The translations under genes were made by a program, and so were the position numbers. A DNA stretch of 64,000 nt, from positions 186,001-250,000 of the forward strand of contig NZ_JAIVKM010000006.1 of NCBI RefSeq assembly GCF_020523985.1, in the 5' to 3' direction. Below are positions 1 to 7,796 of the stretch, one piece after another. Source of the stretch: Mangrovibacter yixingensis. GTDB lineage: Bacteria > Pseudomonadota > Gammaproteobacteria > Enterobacterales > Enterobacteriaceae. The stretch's first letter is position 1. Each line of letters opens with the position of its first letter. Under the pieces are notes generated by a model. The model was not told the origin of the DNA, searched no databases, and saw only the letters and a list, made by a program, of their open reading frames with translations.

Positions 1-257
1 AACTGTTCCCGCACGACTTCAACTCGCTGTGCTATGGTAATTGCAGCAAAATAGTGGTCAGGACGCACACGCTTTGATATGTCTTCCCGGTCAGTGACTG
101 CCGTTAACATTTCGACCGCCATCAACCGCCCGGACGTTCGGTAAATCGGTTGAAAGGTGTAAGCACGTTCACACGCCGACCACAAGCGTTGAGCCTGTCC
201 GCTTTCTATATTCGCTTCAGGCGTATACAGCCGGTGGGTGATTTGCTTTAAATTCAT
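1..257 (-). CDS. pdeH: PdeH (YhjH) c-di-GMP phosphodiesterase, N-terminal part
   Basis: The left edge of the window cuts this gene; about 85 N-terminal residues are present. They read like the start of E. coli PdeH: the first 19 residues (MNLKQITHRLYTPEANIES) match its opening, followed by SACERAYTFQPIY and GRLMAVEMLT, which holds the EAL-type motif as EML. PdeH is a stand-alone EAL-domain enzyme that hydrolyses c-di-GMP in the cytosol and keeps its level low in motile cells. I chose the ATG at 257 because it gives the family's usual N-terminus and has AGGA about 11 nt upstream. An in-frame ATG at 269 has a Shine-Dalgarno that is too close. A perfect FliA promoter lies at 310-336. The catalytic residues further on are outside the window. 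The neighbour kdgK is divergent, as in E. coli. Confidence 0.9.
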   Translation of the reverse strand, partial: MNLKQITHRLYTPEANIESGQAQRLWSACERAYTFQPIYRTSGRLMAVEMLTAVTDREDISKRVRPDHYFAAITIAQRVEVVREQ

Positions 258-309
258 TGCTAATGACATCCTGTATAGACAAGTATAAAGGCAAGGCCTT
301 GTCACTCGG

Positions 310-336
310 TTATCGGCGGGCAATGGGATAACTTTA
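310..336 (-). promoter_or_regulatory. FliA (sigma-28) promoter of pdeH
   Basis: Read on the minus strand the sequence is TAAAGTTA, an 11-nt spacer, then GCCGATAA. This differs from the sigma-28 consensus TAAAGTTT-N11-GCCGATAA at one position only. It lies about 50 bp upstream of the pdeH start. In E. coli, pdeH is a class 3 flagellar gene, so the site fits known biology. Confidence 0.9.
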
Positions 337-413
337 TGCGCGTTTGCCAGGCAAGTGACACAGGACACTGATGCGCAGTAGTCTCAATACTGTGCGACGT
401 CAAATTTTTATCG

Positions 414-434
414 AAACGTCGTTTTAAAACGTTT
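414..434. promoter_or_regulatory. Overlapping palindromes upstream of kdgK, candidate operator
   Basis: Three overlapping inverted repeats share AAACG half-sites: AAACGTCGTTT (414-424), CGTTTTAAAACG (420-431) and AAACGTTT (427-434). They lie about 60-80 bp before the kdgK start. LacI- or IclR-type regulators bind such sites, and KdgR is the obvious candidate, but the match to a KdgR box is not close. The assignment is inference. Confidence 0.35.
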
Positions 435-493
435 GACTGATTTTCAATCGGGCCGCACACTAAAGGCAGTCCCTTCAATCAGGTTCCAGAATT

Positions 494-1426
494 ATGCCGA
501 CCCCAAAAATTGCCGTTATTGGCGAATGTATGATTGAGTTGTCGCAAAAAGGCGCTGATGTTCATCGCGGTTTTGGCGGCGACACTCTGAACACGTCTGT
601 TTATATTGCTCGCCAGGTTGATGATGCAGCATTGTCAGTACACTATGTCACCGCGCTGGGTACAGACAGCTTCAGCCAGCAAATGCTTAATGCATGGCAG
701 CAGGAAAATGTAAAAACGAGTCTGATCCAACAAATGGAAAACCGCCTGCCTGGTCTCTATTACATCGAAACCGATGAGACTGGCGAGCGCACGTTTTACT
801 ACTGGCGCAACGAAGCCGCAGCCCGTTACTGGCTGGAGAGCGACCAGGCAGATGCCATTTGCCAGCAACTGGCGCAGTTTGACTACCTGTACCTGAGCGG
901 TATCAGCCTGGCGATTCTTAGCCCAGAAAGCCGTGATAAATTGCTGAATCTGCTACGCCAGTGCCGTGAAAATGGCGGAAAAGTTATTTTCGATAATAAC
1001 TACCGCCCGCGTTTGTGGCGCAGTAAAGAAGAAACACAGCAGGTTTACCACCAAATGCTAACCTGCACAGATATCGCCTTCCTGACACTGGACGATGAAG
1101 ACGCTTTATGGGGTGAAAAACCTGTAGAAGAAGTGATTCACCGCACCCAGGCGGCAGGGGTACGTGAAGTGGTGATTAAACGTGGCGCAGATAGCTGCCT
1201 GGTTGCTATTCAAGGTCAGGCAACGATTAATGTCCCGGCAGTGAAACTTCCTAAAGAAAAAGTGGTTGATACCACTGCGGCTGGCGACTCCTTCAGTGCA
1301 GGCTACCTTGCAGTTCGCCTGACGGGAGCCAGCGCGGAAGATGCAGCAAAACGTGGGCACCTGACAGCCAGTACGGTTATTCAATACCGTGGGGCAATTA
1401 TCCCTCGTGATGCGATGCCAGACTAA
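494..1426 (+). CDS. kdgK: 2-dehydro-3-deoxygluconokinase
   Basis: The enzyme phosphorylates 2-keto-3-deoxygluconate (KDG) to KDPG with ATP. It links pectin, alginate and hexuronate breakdown to the lower Entner-Doudoroff pathway in the cytosol. The protein has 310 residues (E. coli 309) and near-identity to E. coli KdgK along its length. It is a PfkB/ribokinase-fold sugar kinase: the N-terminal substrate motif GFGGDTLNTSVYIAR is at about residues 27-41. The C-terminal signature DTTAAGDSFSAGYLA at about residues 257-271 carries the anion hole and catalytic Asp. The gene is monocistronic, divergent from pdeH and convergent with yhjJ, with a strong hairpin just after the stop. The start is supported by AGG about 10 nt upstream and by family length. 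Confidence 0.97.
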   Translation: MPTPKIAVIGECMIELSQKGADVHRGFGGDTLNTSVYIARQVDDAALSVHYVTALGTDSFSQQMLNAWQQENVKTSLIQQMENRLPGLYYIETDETGERTFYYWRNEAAARYWLESDQADAICQQLAQFDYLYLSGISLAILSPESRDKLLNLLRQCRENGGKVIFDNNYRPRLWRSKEETQQVYHQMLTCTDIAFLTLDDEDALWGEKPVEEVIHRTQAAGVREVVIKRGADSCLVAIQGQATINVPAVKLPKEKVVDTTAAGDSFSAGYLAVRLTGASAEDAAKRGHLTASTVIQYRGAIIPRDAMPD

Positions 1427-1433
1427 CACTGGC

Positions 1434-1460
1434 ACACTCTCCCGGGCCCCGGGAGAGTGT
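1434..1460. terminator. Hairpin between kdgK and yhjJ
   Basis: ACACTCTCCCGGG and its perfect complement are separated by one base, giving a very stable stem 8 bp after the kdgK stop. The following T-tract is weak (ttat), so termination is likely but the Rho-independent form is imperfect. The symmetric stem could act on both convergent transcripts. Confidence 0.6.
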
Positions 1461-1528
1461 TATCACACCATTTCCAGCTTTTCTCAGCCAGCTTTCATTT
1501 AACTCTGACCAGCCGTTTTCACAGCAGT

Positions 1529-3019
1529 TTACTTCACTGATGTGCTGCCCGCAGCAGGCGTTTCTGGTGTGTCTGACGCTGCAGACGAAGCTGGTACTTC
1601 AACCGGCATATGCTTACCCCAGATTTCACGTAATGTCTTCGGGTTAACCTCAGCTTCCCCTTGAGGTTGCAGTAATACCAGCGCCATATCCTGAGAGAGC
1701 ATCTGGTGCAGCTCCTGGTTTATCTCGCCAATGGTTACCGAACTCAAAAAACCTTCACGTAATTTTTGATACTGTTCCGGCGCAATATCCACCACCTGGT
1801 TTTGAAGTGAACGCAAGCGCTGATTCATCAGTACCCCGGTATCTGTACGGGCATAAGTGGCAAACAGTGTTTGCAGCTCTTTGCGTTTTTGCTCTATCAG
1901 CGCATCCACACTTTCTTGTGGTAGCCCTTTTTCTTTAACATGCGCCAGTTCCTCACTCAAAATCGCCATGTTTTTATCCAACGAGGCGCCTGGTGAGTCC
2001 ATGTTAAGCCCGCATTGAGCGCGTTGATAAAGCACACGGCAATCAAAGCCAAGGCCAATATCTTTCACTTTACGCTTTTCCATTGCCTGCTGGACATGCC
2101 AGAACAGCGCTTCGCGGGCAAGGTCAGCACGCCAGTAATGAAGCAGTGCTGCTGAATCACGAATAGGCTCCCAAGGGGTATCCCACATGACAGAAAGCCG
2201 GTCCTGTTGCATATTGCTGTTTATCAGGCTCACCGCATCAGACTTCAGCGGTTGAAGTGTTGGCAGGGTCGCCGGAGTTGTCCGTTTCCCGGTGAGAGAG
2301 CCAAAAATTTTGGCAATTTGCTCAGATACACTGCGACTGTCGACATTACCGACAATGATCAGCGTCATAGCATCCGGGGTGTACCACTTTGCATAAAAAG
2401 CTTTCAACGCAGCCATATCAACAGGCTGAGCTAATGAGGCACCTGGTGCATGAGCCAGCATAGCGGAACCCTGTAAACGATAACGCCACCAAGAGTCCTG
2501 TGGGTTAGCGGGCCAGGTTTTAACCATATCTTCTGTTGCCAGCGCTTTATCAATACTTTCCGGCGTAATAGCCAGCTTACCACTGGCATCTGCCAGCCAG
2601 GATAAGGCTTCTTTCAGCAAATCGTCGCGGTTATTTGGCAGGCTCATGTCGTACATCGTGAAGTTATACGACACCAGCGCGGGGGGCGCGGGGCGATTTG
2701 GGTCAATACTTTGTTGCCATAAAGAGCGAGCCTGAAGCGCTGGCAGGCTACCACTCTGAGTCAGAGCAATACGCGGGATAAATGCTGTGAAGCCACTCTG
2801 CTGAGTGTTTTCAGTTAAAGACCCCGTATTGATTGAGAGACGAACTTCAATGCGGTCGCTGGGACGCTGAGGTGTCTGAAGAATTTGCCATTTCAGGCCA
2901 TTAGGCAGTTTTCCTTCCTGCCATGCGGGATCGGGCTGTAGTGCATCCGCCTGCGCAAAACCAGTGGCTGTTATCATTAACAACCCACTGGCTAAAAGTC
3001 GAATTCTGGTGCCCTGCAT
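1529..3019 (-). CDS. yhjJ: YhjJ, M16-family peptidase-like periplasmic protein
   Basis: The 496-residue protein matches E. coli YhjJ (498) throughout. A Sec signal peptide (about residues 1-24, MQGTRIRLLASGLLMITATGF, cleavage near AQA) sends it to the periplasm. Two M16-type domains follow: the region around 190-230 has the KWYTPDAMTLIIVGNV signature, and a second half begins near residue 260. The zinc-binding HxxEH motif of active M16 proteases should sit after the TGSLTE...QSG segment. It is absent here (GFTAFIPRIAL), so the protein is probably not a metalloprotease, as in the family in general. Its cellular role is unknown. The tail (residues 470-496) is Ser/Ala/Thr-rich and poorly conserved. 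It is convergent with kdgK and downstream of dctA on the same strand, behind a terminator. Confidence 0.92.
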   Translation of the reverse strand: MQGTRIRLLASGLLMITATGFAQADALQPDPAWQEGKLPNGLKWQILQTPQRPSDRIEVRLSINTGSLTENTQQSGFTAFIPRIALTQSGSLPALQARSLWQQSIDPNRPAPPALVSYNFTMYDMSLPNNRDDLLKEALSWLADASGKLAITPESIDKALATEDMVKTWPANPQDSWWRYRLQGSAMLAHAPGASLAQPVDMAALKAFYAKWYTPDAMTLIIVGNVDSRSVSEQIAKIFGSLTGKRTTPATLPTLQPLKSDAVSLINSNMQQDRLSVMWDTPWEPIRDSAALLHYWRADLAREALFWHVQQAMEKRKVKDIGLGFDCRVLYQRAQCGLNMDSPGASLDKNMAILSEELAHVKEKGLPQESVDALIEQKRKELQTLFATYARTDTGVLMNQRLRSLQNQVVDIAPEQYQKLREGFLSSVTIGEINQELHQMLSQDMALVLLQPQGEAEVNPKTLREIWGKHMPVEVPASSAASDTPETPAAGSTSVK

Positions 3020-3043
3020 GTATACCCCTGCTCAACATTCCTG

Positions 3044-3071
3044 GTAAAAAACACTGATGGCCTTCGCCATC
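3044..3071 (-). terminator. Rho-independent terminator after dctA
   Basis: On the minus strand a GATGGC/GCCATC stem with a 4-base loop is followed four bases later by six T residues. It lies between the dctA stop (3202) and the yhjJ start (3019). A second, longer-looped stem (CCCGCGG/CCGCGGG, 3163-3189) sits immediately after dctA and may help stop or protect the transcript. Confidence 0.7.
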
Positions 3072-3201
3072 CAGACATAACGTTCAGGCATGTTGCTTAG
3101 ACAGCGAAAAAGGCCAAACGTCACGCAATAATGTGAAATTAAAAGCCAATTATGCGCAAGAGCCCGCGGCAAGGGCAAGTCACCGCGGGGAATTAAGCCT
3201 G

Positions 3202-4488
3202 TCAGGAGGAGATTTTTTGTTTTTTGACCTCTGTTACCGTACCTGAGAGCACATCAGCAAGCTGTTTTTTATCCAATTCATTCACGCGTTTGGCAACAAA
3301 AATGGTTGCCACACCGTTACCGACCAGGTTGGTCAGCGCCCTCGCCTCCGACATAAAACGGTCAATCCCCAGAATTAATGCCAACCCTGCAACCGGTAAA
3401 TGGCCAACCGCGGAAATAGTGGCAGCCAGAACGATAAAACCACTACCTGTTACGCCAGCGGCCCCTTTGGATGAAAGCAACAACACCACCAGTAACGTAA
3501 CCTGATGCATAATATCCATATGGCTGTTTGTTGCCTGGGCGATAAATACCGCCGCCATTGTCAGGTAAATAGCGGTTCCATCCAGGTTGAAGGAGTAACC
3601 GGTAGGAATAACCAGGCCGACAACAGACTTGCGGCATCCCAGTTTTTCCATTTTATCCAGCATACGTGGCAATGCGGACTCAGACGATGACGTTCCCAGA
3701 ACAATCAACAATTCTTCTTTAATATATCGAATAAATTTAAAGATGCTGAACCCGGTGTAGCGGGCAATACTTCCCAGCACCAGAAAAACAAACAGCAGGC
3801 AAGTGATATAAAAACAGAGAATCAACTGCCCTAATTGCAGTAGTGACCCCACGCCATATTTGCCAATAGTAAATGCCATTGCACCAAATGCGCCCACAGG
3901 AGCCAGACGCATAATCATATTGATAATGCCAAAAATCACGCCTGAGAAGCTTTCAATTACATTAAAAATCAACTGACCTTTTTGCCCCAGCCGGTGCAAA
4001 GCAAAACCAAACAGCACAGAAAATAACAACACCTGTAAAATATTGCCGCTGGCAAATGCGCCAATCACACTGTGAGGGATAACATCCAGCAAGAAAGGAA
4101 CCACTCCGGTTTTTTCCGCCTGCTGGGTCCAGGCCGCGACAGCACTGGCATCAAGCGTAGCCGGGTCAACATTCATACCGGCACCAGGCTGCAATATATT
4201 CACCACCACCAGACCAATGATTAATGCAACGGTGCTCACCACTTCAAAATAGAGCAAAGCCACAGCGCCAGTACGGCCTACAGACTTCATGCTTTCCATC
4301 CCGGCGATTCCCGTTACCACAGTACAAAAAATAACTGGGGCGATGACCATTTTGATTAATTTAACAAAAGCGTCACCAAAAGGTTTCATCTGCGCACCCA
4401 GCTCGGGCCAGAAATGCCCCAGAATAACCCCGACGGCTATTGCGGCCAGAACCTGAAAATAGAGGCTTTTAAACAACGAAGTTTTCAT
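3202..4488 (-). CDS. dctA: C4-dicarboxylate:proton/cation symporter DctA
   Basis: DctA is an inner-membrane symporter of the DAACS (glutamate transporter-like) family that takes up succinate, fumarate, malate and orotate aerobically. The 428-residue protein equals the E. coli length and is highly similar. It has eight transmembrane segments plus re-entrant hairpins. Family signatures are visible: the serine-rich loop [11 protein letters not shown] (about 270-280), [14 protein letters not shown] (about 301-314) and the substrate-binding [18 protein letters not shown] start it at [12 protein letters not shown] (4488), preceded by AAGGACACCTT. The open frame runs 20 codons further upstream, but those residues are not part of the family. 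A CRP-like half-site lies about 90 bp upstream, which suits catabolite control. DcuSR regulation is known in E. coli but I could not identify its site here. Confidence 0.97.
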   Translation of the reverse strand: MKTSLFKSLYFQVLAAIAVGVILGHFWPELGAQMKPFGDAFVKLIKMVIAPVIFCTVVTGIAGMESMKSVGRTGAVALLYFEVVSTVALIIGLVVVNILQPGAGMNVDPATLDASAVAAWTQQAEKTGVVPFLLDVIPHSVIGAFASGNILQVLLFSVLFGFALHRLGQKGQLIFNVIESFSGVIFGIINMIMRLAPVGAFGAMAFTIGKYGVGSLLQLGQLILCFYITCLLFVFLVLGSIARYTGFSIFKFIRYIKEELLIVLGTSSSESALPRMLDKMEKLGCRKSVVGLVIPTGYSFNLDGTAIYLTMAAVFIAQATNSHMDIMHQVTLLVVLLLSSKGAAGVTGSGFIVLAATISAVGHLPVAGLALILGIDRFMSEARALTNLVGNGVATIFVAKRVNELDKKQLADVLSGTVTEVKKQKISS

Positions 4489-4566
4489 AAGGTGTCCTTG
4501 AAATATAATCCGCCAGAGGGATGGAAAACCGACGAGGGAAATTAACACCAGAGAAACATTTTAAAA

Positions 4567-4582
4567 ACTAATGCGCATCACA
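4567..4582 (-). promoter_or_regulatory. CRP-like half-site upstream of dctA
   Basis: On the minus strand the sequence TGTGATGCGCATTAG contains one perfect TGTGA half and a poor second half, about 80-95 bp before the dctA start. E. coli dctA needs cAMP-CRP. This is a plausible weak site, not a confident one. Confidence 0.35.
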
Positions 4583-4720
4583 CATTCAACAAGACAAGGG
4601 CCGAAACGCAATAACAATAGTTACATAAGGGCCTGTTGCACATTTCTGGCAGTAACCAAACATTCAGGCACAGTAAAAATTAAAGCCCAAGGAAAGGAAT
4701 TATTGGCGAGAATAGTCTGA

Positions 4721-4739
4721 CTGCCGGAATAACCGGCAG
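4721..4739 (-). terminator. Hairpin after pdeK
   Basis: A perfect CTGCCGG/CCGGCAG stem with a 5-base loop lies about 25 bp past the pdeK stop. There is no clean T-run after it, so it may be a processing or Rho-assisted end. Confidence 0.45.
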
Positions 4740-4763
4740 AATGGTCAAACGGACTGAATATAA

Positions 4764-6770
4764 TTAGCGGGCGTCGTTAGCCGCCAGATAGTCACGGGAA
4801 AATACTTCTGGGGTAACGGCTTTACCAAACAGGTACCCTTGCCCCACCGCAACGCCTGCGTCTTCCAGCCACTGACGCTGTATTTCCGTTTCCACGCCTT
4901 CAGCTACGATTTTTAACCCCAATGTCTTCGCCAGGGAAAGGATAACGGACACCATATTGCTGTCATCAGGCAAGCTACTCACAAATCCTTTATCAATCTT
5001 CAGGATATCAATCGGTACAGCTTTAATATGGTGTAAGTGATTCAGGCTGGCATAGCCCATACCAAAATCATCCAACGCAATCTGGAGCCCTGCATCATGA
5101 AGAGGCCGCAGAATATTGACTGCTTCTTGCGGGTCATCAATACGGCGGCTTTCTGTTATCTCAAGAATCAGGGTACCAGGCTGAATTTTGTAGTGGCGCA
5201 GCAAAGACAGCATATTGGGGATCATATTACTGTCGAGTAACTGCAGCGCCGAAAGGTTCACACTTAATGGCAAACTAATCCCACGGTTTTGCCATTGAGC
5301 AAGCAGTGCCAGTGATTCTTCCATTACCCAGCGCCCAACTTTCACCATCAAACCACAGGCTTCAATGCGCTCAATCAGGCCTTCGGGCAAATCCCAGCTC
5401 CCATCAGGCTGGCGAACCCGCAGCAAGACTTCTGCACTCAGTACAGCCCCGGTGCGCATATCAACCTGGGGTTGCAACCAAATAGCAAACTGCCGGTTTT
5501 CCATGGCATTGAGAATATCGTTTTCCTCGGTAAGGCGCTGTAACGCAATTGCATGCTGGCCTGGTTCGTAGAACTCTACCTGGTTTTTCCCGGCACGGCG
5601 TGCACTTTGGCTGGCAGACAACGCCCGTTGGTAAAATAACTGCGCGTCATGCTCACCTTCTTTTTGCATGGCAATACCAATACTGGCTGAAGGGCGTAAC
5701 TGTAATGGGCCAAGGTTGAGGGTATCATTCAACGCATTCAGCACCTGGTTGCTTAACGTCATCGCAACCCAGGGCTTATCCACACCCTGAACCAGAGCGA
5801 CAAAATCTGTGGCATTAATTTGCGCCAGAAAAGCGTGTTGCCCCAGCGCACTGCGAAGTTTATTCACCAACATAAGCAACAACATTTCCCGCTGCGCCTC
5901 ATGCAACACGCCATCGGAGTCCTGCAGTGTTTGGCAGGAAACAGCCAGAATAAAGCATGGGCGAGGGTCGCTCATCTCATTTTCCAGTAGCGCCAGGAAG
6001 AGGTCTTTATTAGGTAATTCACTTACCGGGAAACGTGTACTGAGCCGGTTCATATGCTCGTGAAGCTGTACTATTCTGTTTTGATTACGGTTATAGGTTT
6101 TAACCAACAAACCGATTTCATCGTCAAGATGTCGTGTTGGCACGGGCAGTTGGTGCTCAATAGATTCAGATTCAGCAGCAGAAGCCAATGAACTGGCAAT
6201 ATCCCGTAGCGGGTGCACAACCAGTCGATTGATACACCAGGTTACAGCGACAGACAGCATTAACGACAAGAGCAAAAAGGTAGTCACCAGTGTTGAAATA
6301 ACACTGATGATGTAACGATACATTCGCCAGGCATCAGACTGTATCACCAGATAAGCCAGGGGTTGTGGGTTGGCCGGGCGCTCCAGTGAATAAAGTGGGA
6401 GCGAAATTTGTGCTGGCAACTCAAAGACACGGGTAATCCAAAGGGGGACGCTTTTTTCCGGTTGAAATACTACCCGTAATGCCTGAAAGCGGTTAGGCAA
6501 TACCACATCTGCTCGGCTAATAATGCCAGATGGCGTTATATGTTTAAGAATTGACTCAGCTTCTGGAATATCTGCTCTGAGAATAGCCTCTGACAATGGC
6601 TGGCGCACGGACCTGGCAATATTTTCCATTTGCATAACGGTATCATGCCGGTGCTGCTGCACCAGATGGAACAGTAAGACAAGCGTAAAAACAGCAATAA
6701 AAAATATGGAGACAGAGGCCACCATCGCCATTTGTTTTATTGTTAATGACCGGCTAACTCGCAAATTCAC
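4764..6770 (-). CDS. pdeK: PdeK (YhjK/HmsP-like) membrane GGDEF-EAL protein
   Basis: Predicted c-di-GMP phosphodiesterase, 668 residues (E. coli about 650). Order: transmembrane helix (about 15-37), periplasmic sensor region, second helix (about 152-177), HAMP linker (about 178-230, with LVVHPLRDI), degenerate GGDEF domain (about 255-400; NATDF replaces GGDEF, with SIGIAM retained) and EAL domain (about 410-660). The EAL domain keeps the usual metal and catalytic residues: EVLLR in place of EALLR, SVNLSALQL, EITES, DDFGMGYAS, KIDKGF, EGVE and GQGYLFGKA. EVL is also found in E. coli PdeK. It is probably an active hydrolase with a regulatory dead GGDEF domain. It starts with GTG at 6770, aligned to the family N-terminus. 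It stands next to the cellulose genes, as in E. coli, but about 1 kb of repeats separates them here. Confidence 0.93.
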   Translation of the reverse strand: MNLRVSRSLTIKQMAMVASVSIFFIAVFTLVLLFHLVQQHRHDTVMQMENIARSVRQPLSEAILRADIPEAESILKHITPSGIISRADVVLPNRFQALRVVFQPEKSVPLWITRVFELPAQISLPLYSLERPANPQPLAYLVIQSDAWRMYRYIISVISTLVTTFLLLSLMLSVAVTWCINRLVVHPLRDIASSLASAAESESIEHQLPVPTRHLDDEIGLLVKTYNRNQNRIVQLHEHMNRLSTRFPVSELPNKDLFLALLENEMSDPRPCFILAVSCQTLQDSDGVLHEAQREMLLLMLVNKLRSALGQHAFLAQINATDFVALVQGVDKPWVAMTLSNQVLNALNDTLNLGPLQLRPSASIGIAMQKEGEHDAQLFYQRALSASQSARRAGKNQVEFYEPGQHAIALQRLTEENDILNAMENRQFAIWLQPQVDMRTGAVLSAEVLLRVRQPDGSWDLPEGLIERIEACGLMVKVGRWVMEESLALLAQWQNRGISLPLSVNLSALQLLDSNMIPNMLSLLRHYKIQPGTLILEITESRRIDDPQEAVNILRPLHDAGLQIALDDFGMGYASLNHLHHIKAVPIDILKIDKGFVSSLPDDSNMVSVILSLAKTLGLKIVAEGVETEIQRQWLEDAGVAVGQGYLFGKAVTPEVFSRDYLAANDAR

Positions 6771-6960
6771 GCTTTATTTTTCCCACCTGATTATTCTCAT
6801 TTAGCTTGCAGATTATACTGCATTGTTGTGACTTTTAATTACTCATTGGTGGATGATTTAGGGGTATTCGGTGAGTTTGAGTCTGAAAAGTGGTGGGGAT
6901 GGGGTGGTTGGTTCTGTTCACTTTGCGCTGATGTCAGTGTGGTGACACTTTGCACTGATG

Positions 6961-7070
6961 CCGGTTTGGTGAAAGTTCCGTTCACTTTGCACTGATGTTG
7001 GTTTGGTGAAAGTTCCGTTCACTTTGCACTGATGCCGGTTCGGTGAAAGTTCCGTTCACCTGAAGTGATG
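6961..7070. repeat. 37-bp tandem repeat, about three units
   Basis: Units of 37 bp run 6961-6997, 6998-7034 and 7035-7070, each reading (c/t)(c/t)ggtt(t/c)ggtgaaag, then ttccgttcac and a less constant end. A degenerate unit precedes them (from about 6917). The first two full units differ at only two positions. Two units of the same sequence lead the second copy of the dispersed repeat near 21920-21990, so unit number differs between loci. Confidence 0.85.
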
Positions 7071-7386
7071 TGCTCAATGTGGTTTCACAGCCGGTGAACG
7101 TGTTAAGGGGCCCGCCCCTTAACAATCCGGTTTTTCGCGGGCAACCGGTGCTGCGCACTGCGTTCACCTCCGGGCAGTCAGCCTGCGGCCGGCTCGACTC
7201 GGCATCCATGCCTCGGTTCGCCTTATTCCGCCGTCCGGGCGGAATAACCTTGTCTTCCTTTCTGCGGTTCACCGGTCTTACGCGACTCAGCCAGCGCTGC
7301 AGGTGCGGGAATGCTTGTGCTGTTCGGTGTGGCTGTGAGTAAGTCATTCGATATGTTTTCTTTGTGTTTTGCTGGAACTTACAGGC
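7035..7386. repeat. Structured dispersed repeat, copy 1
   Basis: About 350 bp that recurs in the same orientation at 21953-22305. In the best part (7094-7300 against 22012-22217) I count about five differences over 206 bp. It holds several hairpins: GTTAAGGGGC/GCCCCTTAAC (7102-7123), CCGGTT/AACCGG just after, GGCAT/ATGCC (7201-7212) and TTATTCCGCC/GGCGGAATAA (7223-7247). Short open frames on both strands are not protein-like and change frame between copies, so I regard it as non-coding. A further shared segment (7451-7497 and 22532-22577) lies beyond a spacer that differs between copies. No transposase, and no family I can name. Confidence 0.85.
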
Positions 7387-7517
7387 ACAGGTTTTAGTTT
7401 CGTGGCAACCCGTTAGCCAGCGCTGTGAATAGCGAATTTTTTGTGTGGTTCTGTGTGGCTGACACGGCGCGCAACATGCGCTGTGCTGACAAATACATGA
7501 CAGGCAGCCCCTGCACT

Positions 7518-7767
7518 GCAAAAATACCCCATCGCCTGCGCTAAATAATTCGTGTTGCAGCAAGGCGGCAACGAAGCAAGTCCCCGGGAGCTTACACTAG
7601 TAAGTGACCGGGGCGCGCTGAGGCGGCCAACACCGCTGCAGCGCAAAAATACCCCACCGCCTGCGCTAAATAATTCGTGTTGCAGCAAAGCGGCAACGAA
7701 GCAAGTCCCCGGGAGCTTACACTAGTAAGTGACCGGGGCGCGCTGAGGCGGCCAACACCGCTGCAGC
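7518..7767. repeat. Two tandem ERIC-like elements, 125-bp units
   Basis: Two units, 7518-7642 and 7643-7767, are nearly identical (three or four differences). Each contains the core GGGAGCTTACAC and TAAGTGACCGGGG with inverted flanks, which resembles the enterobacterial repetitive intergenic consensus (ERIC/IRU, about 127 bp, core AGCTTACAT...AAGTAAGTGACTGGGG). The pair ends about 30 bp from the bcsC stop, so it would form stems in the 3' untranslated region of the bcs mRNA. Confidence 0.8.
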
Positions 7768-7796
7768 GCGAATTATGACGCGCAGTGGCGCGCAGA

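Noticed and set aside
4764-6770. EVL in place of EAL in PdeK as an inactivating change
   Set aside because: The metal-binding Glu is kept, all other catalytic residues are present, and E. coli PdeK also has EVL.
6961-7070. Possible CRISPR array
   Set aside because: The 37-bp units are directly adjacent with no unique spacers, and no cas genes are present.
6982-7563. 193-codon frame across the repeat region
   Set aside because: It runs through hairpin-rich repeat DNA, changes frame in the second copy and has no protein-like features.
6771-7796. Insertion sequence
   Set aside because: No transposase or terminal inverted repeats with target duplication; only non-coding repeats are seen.
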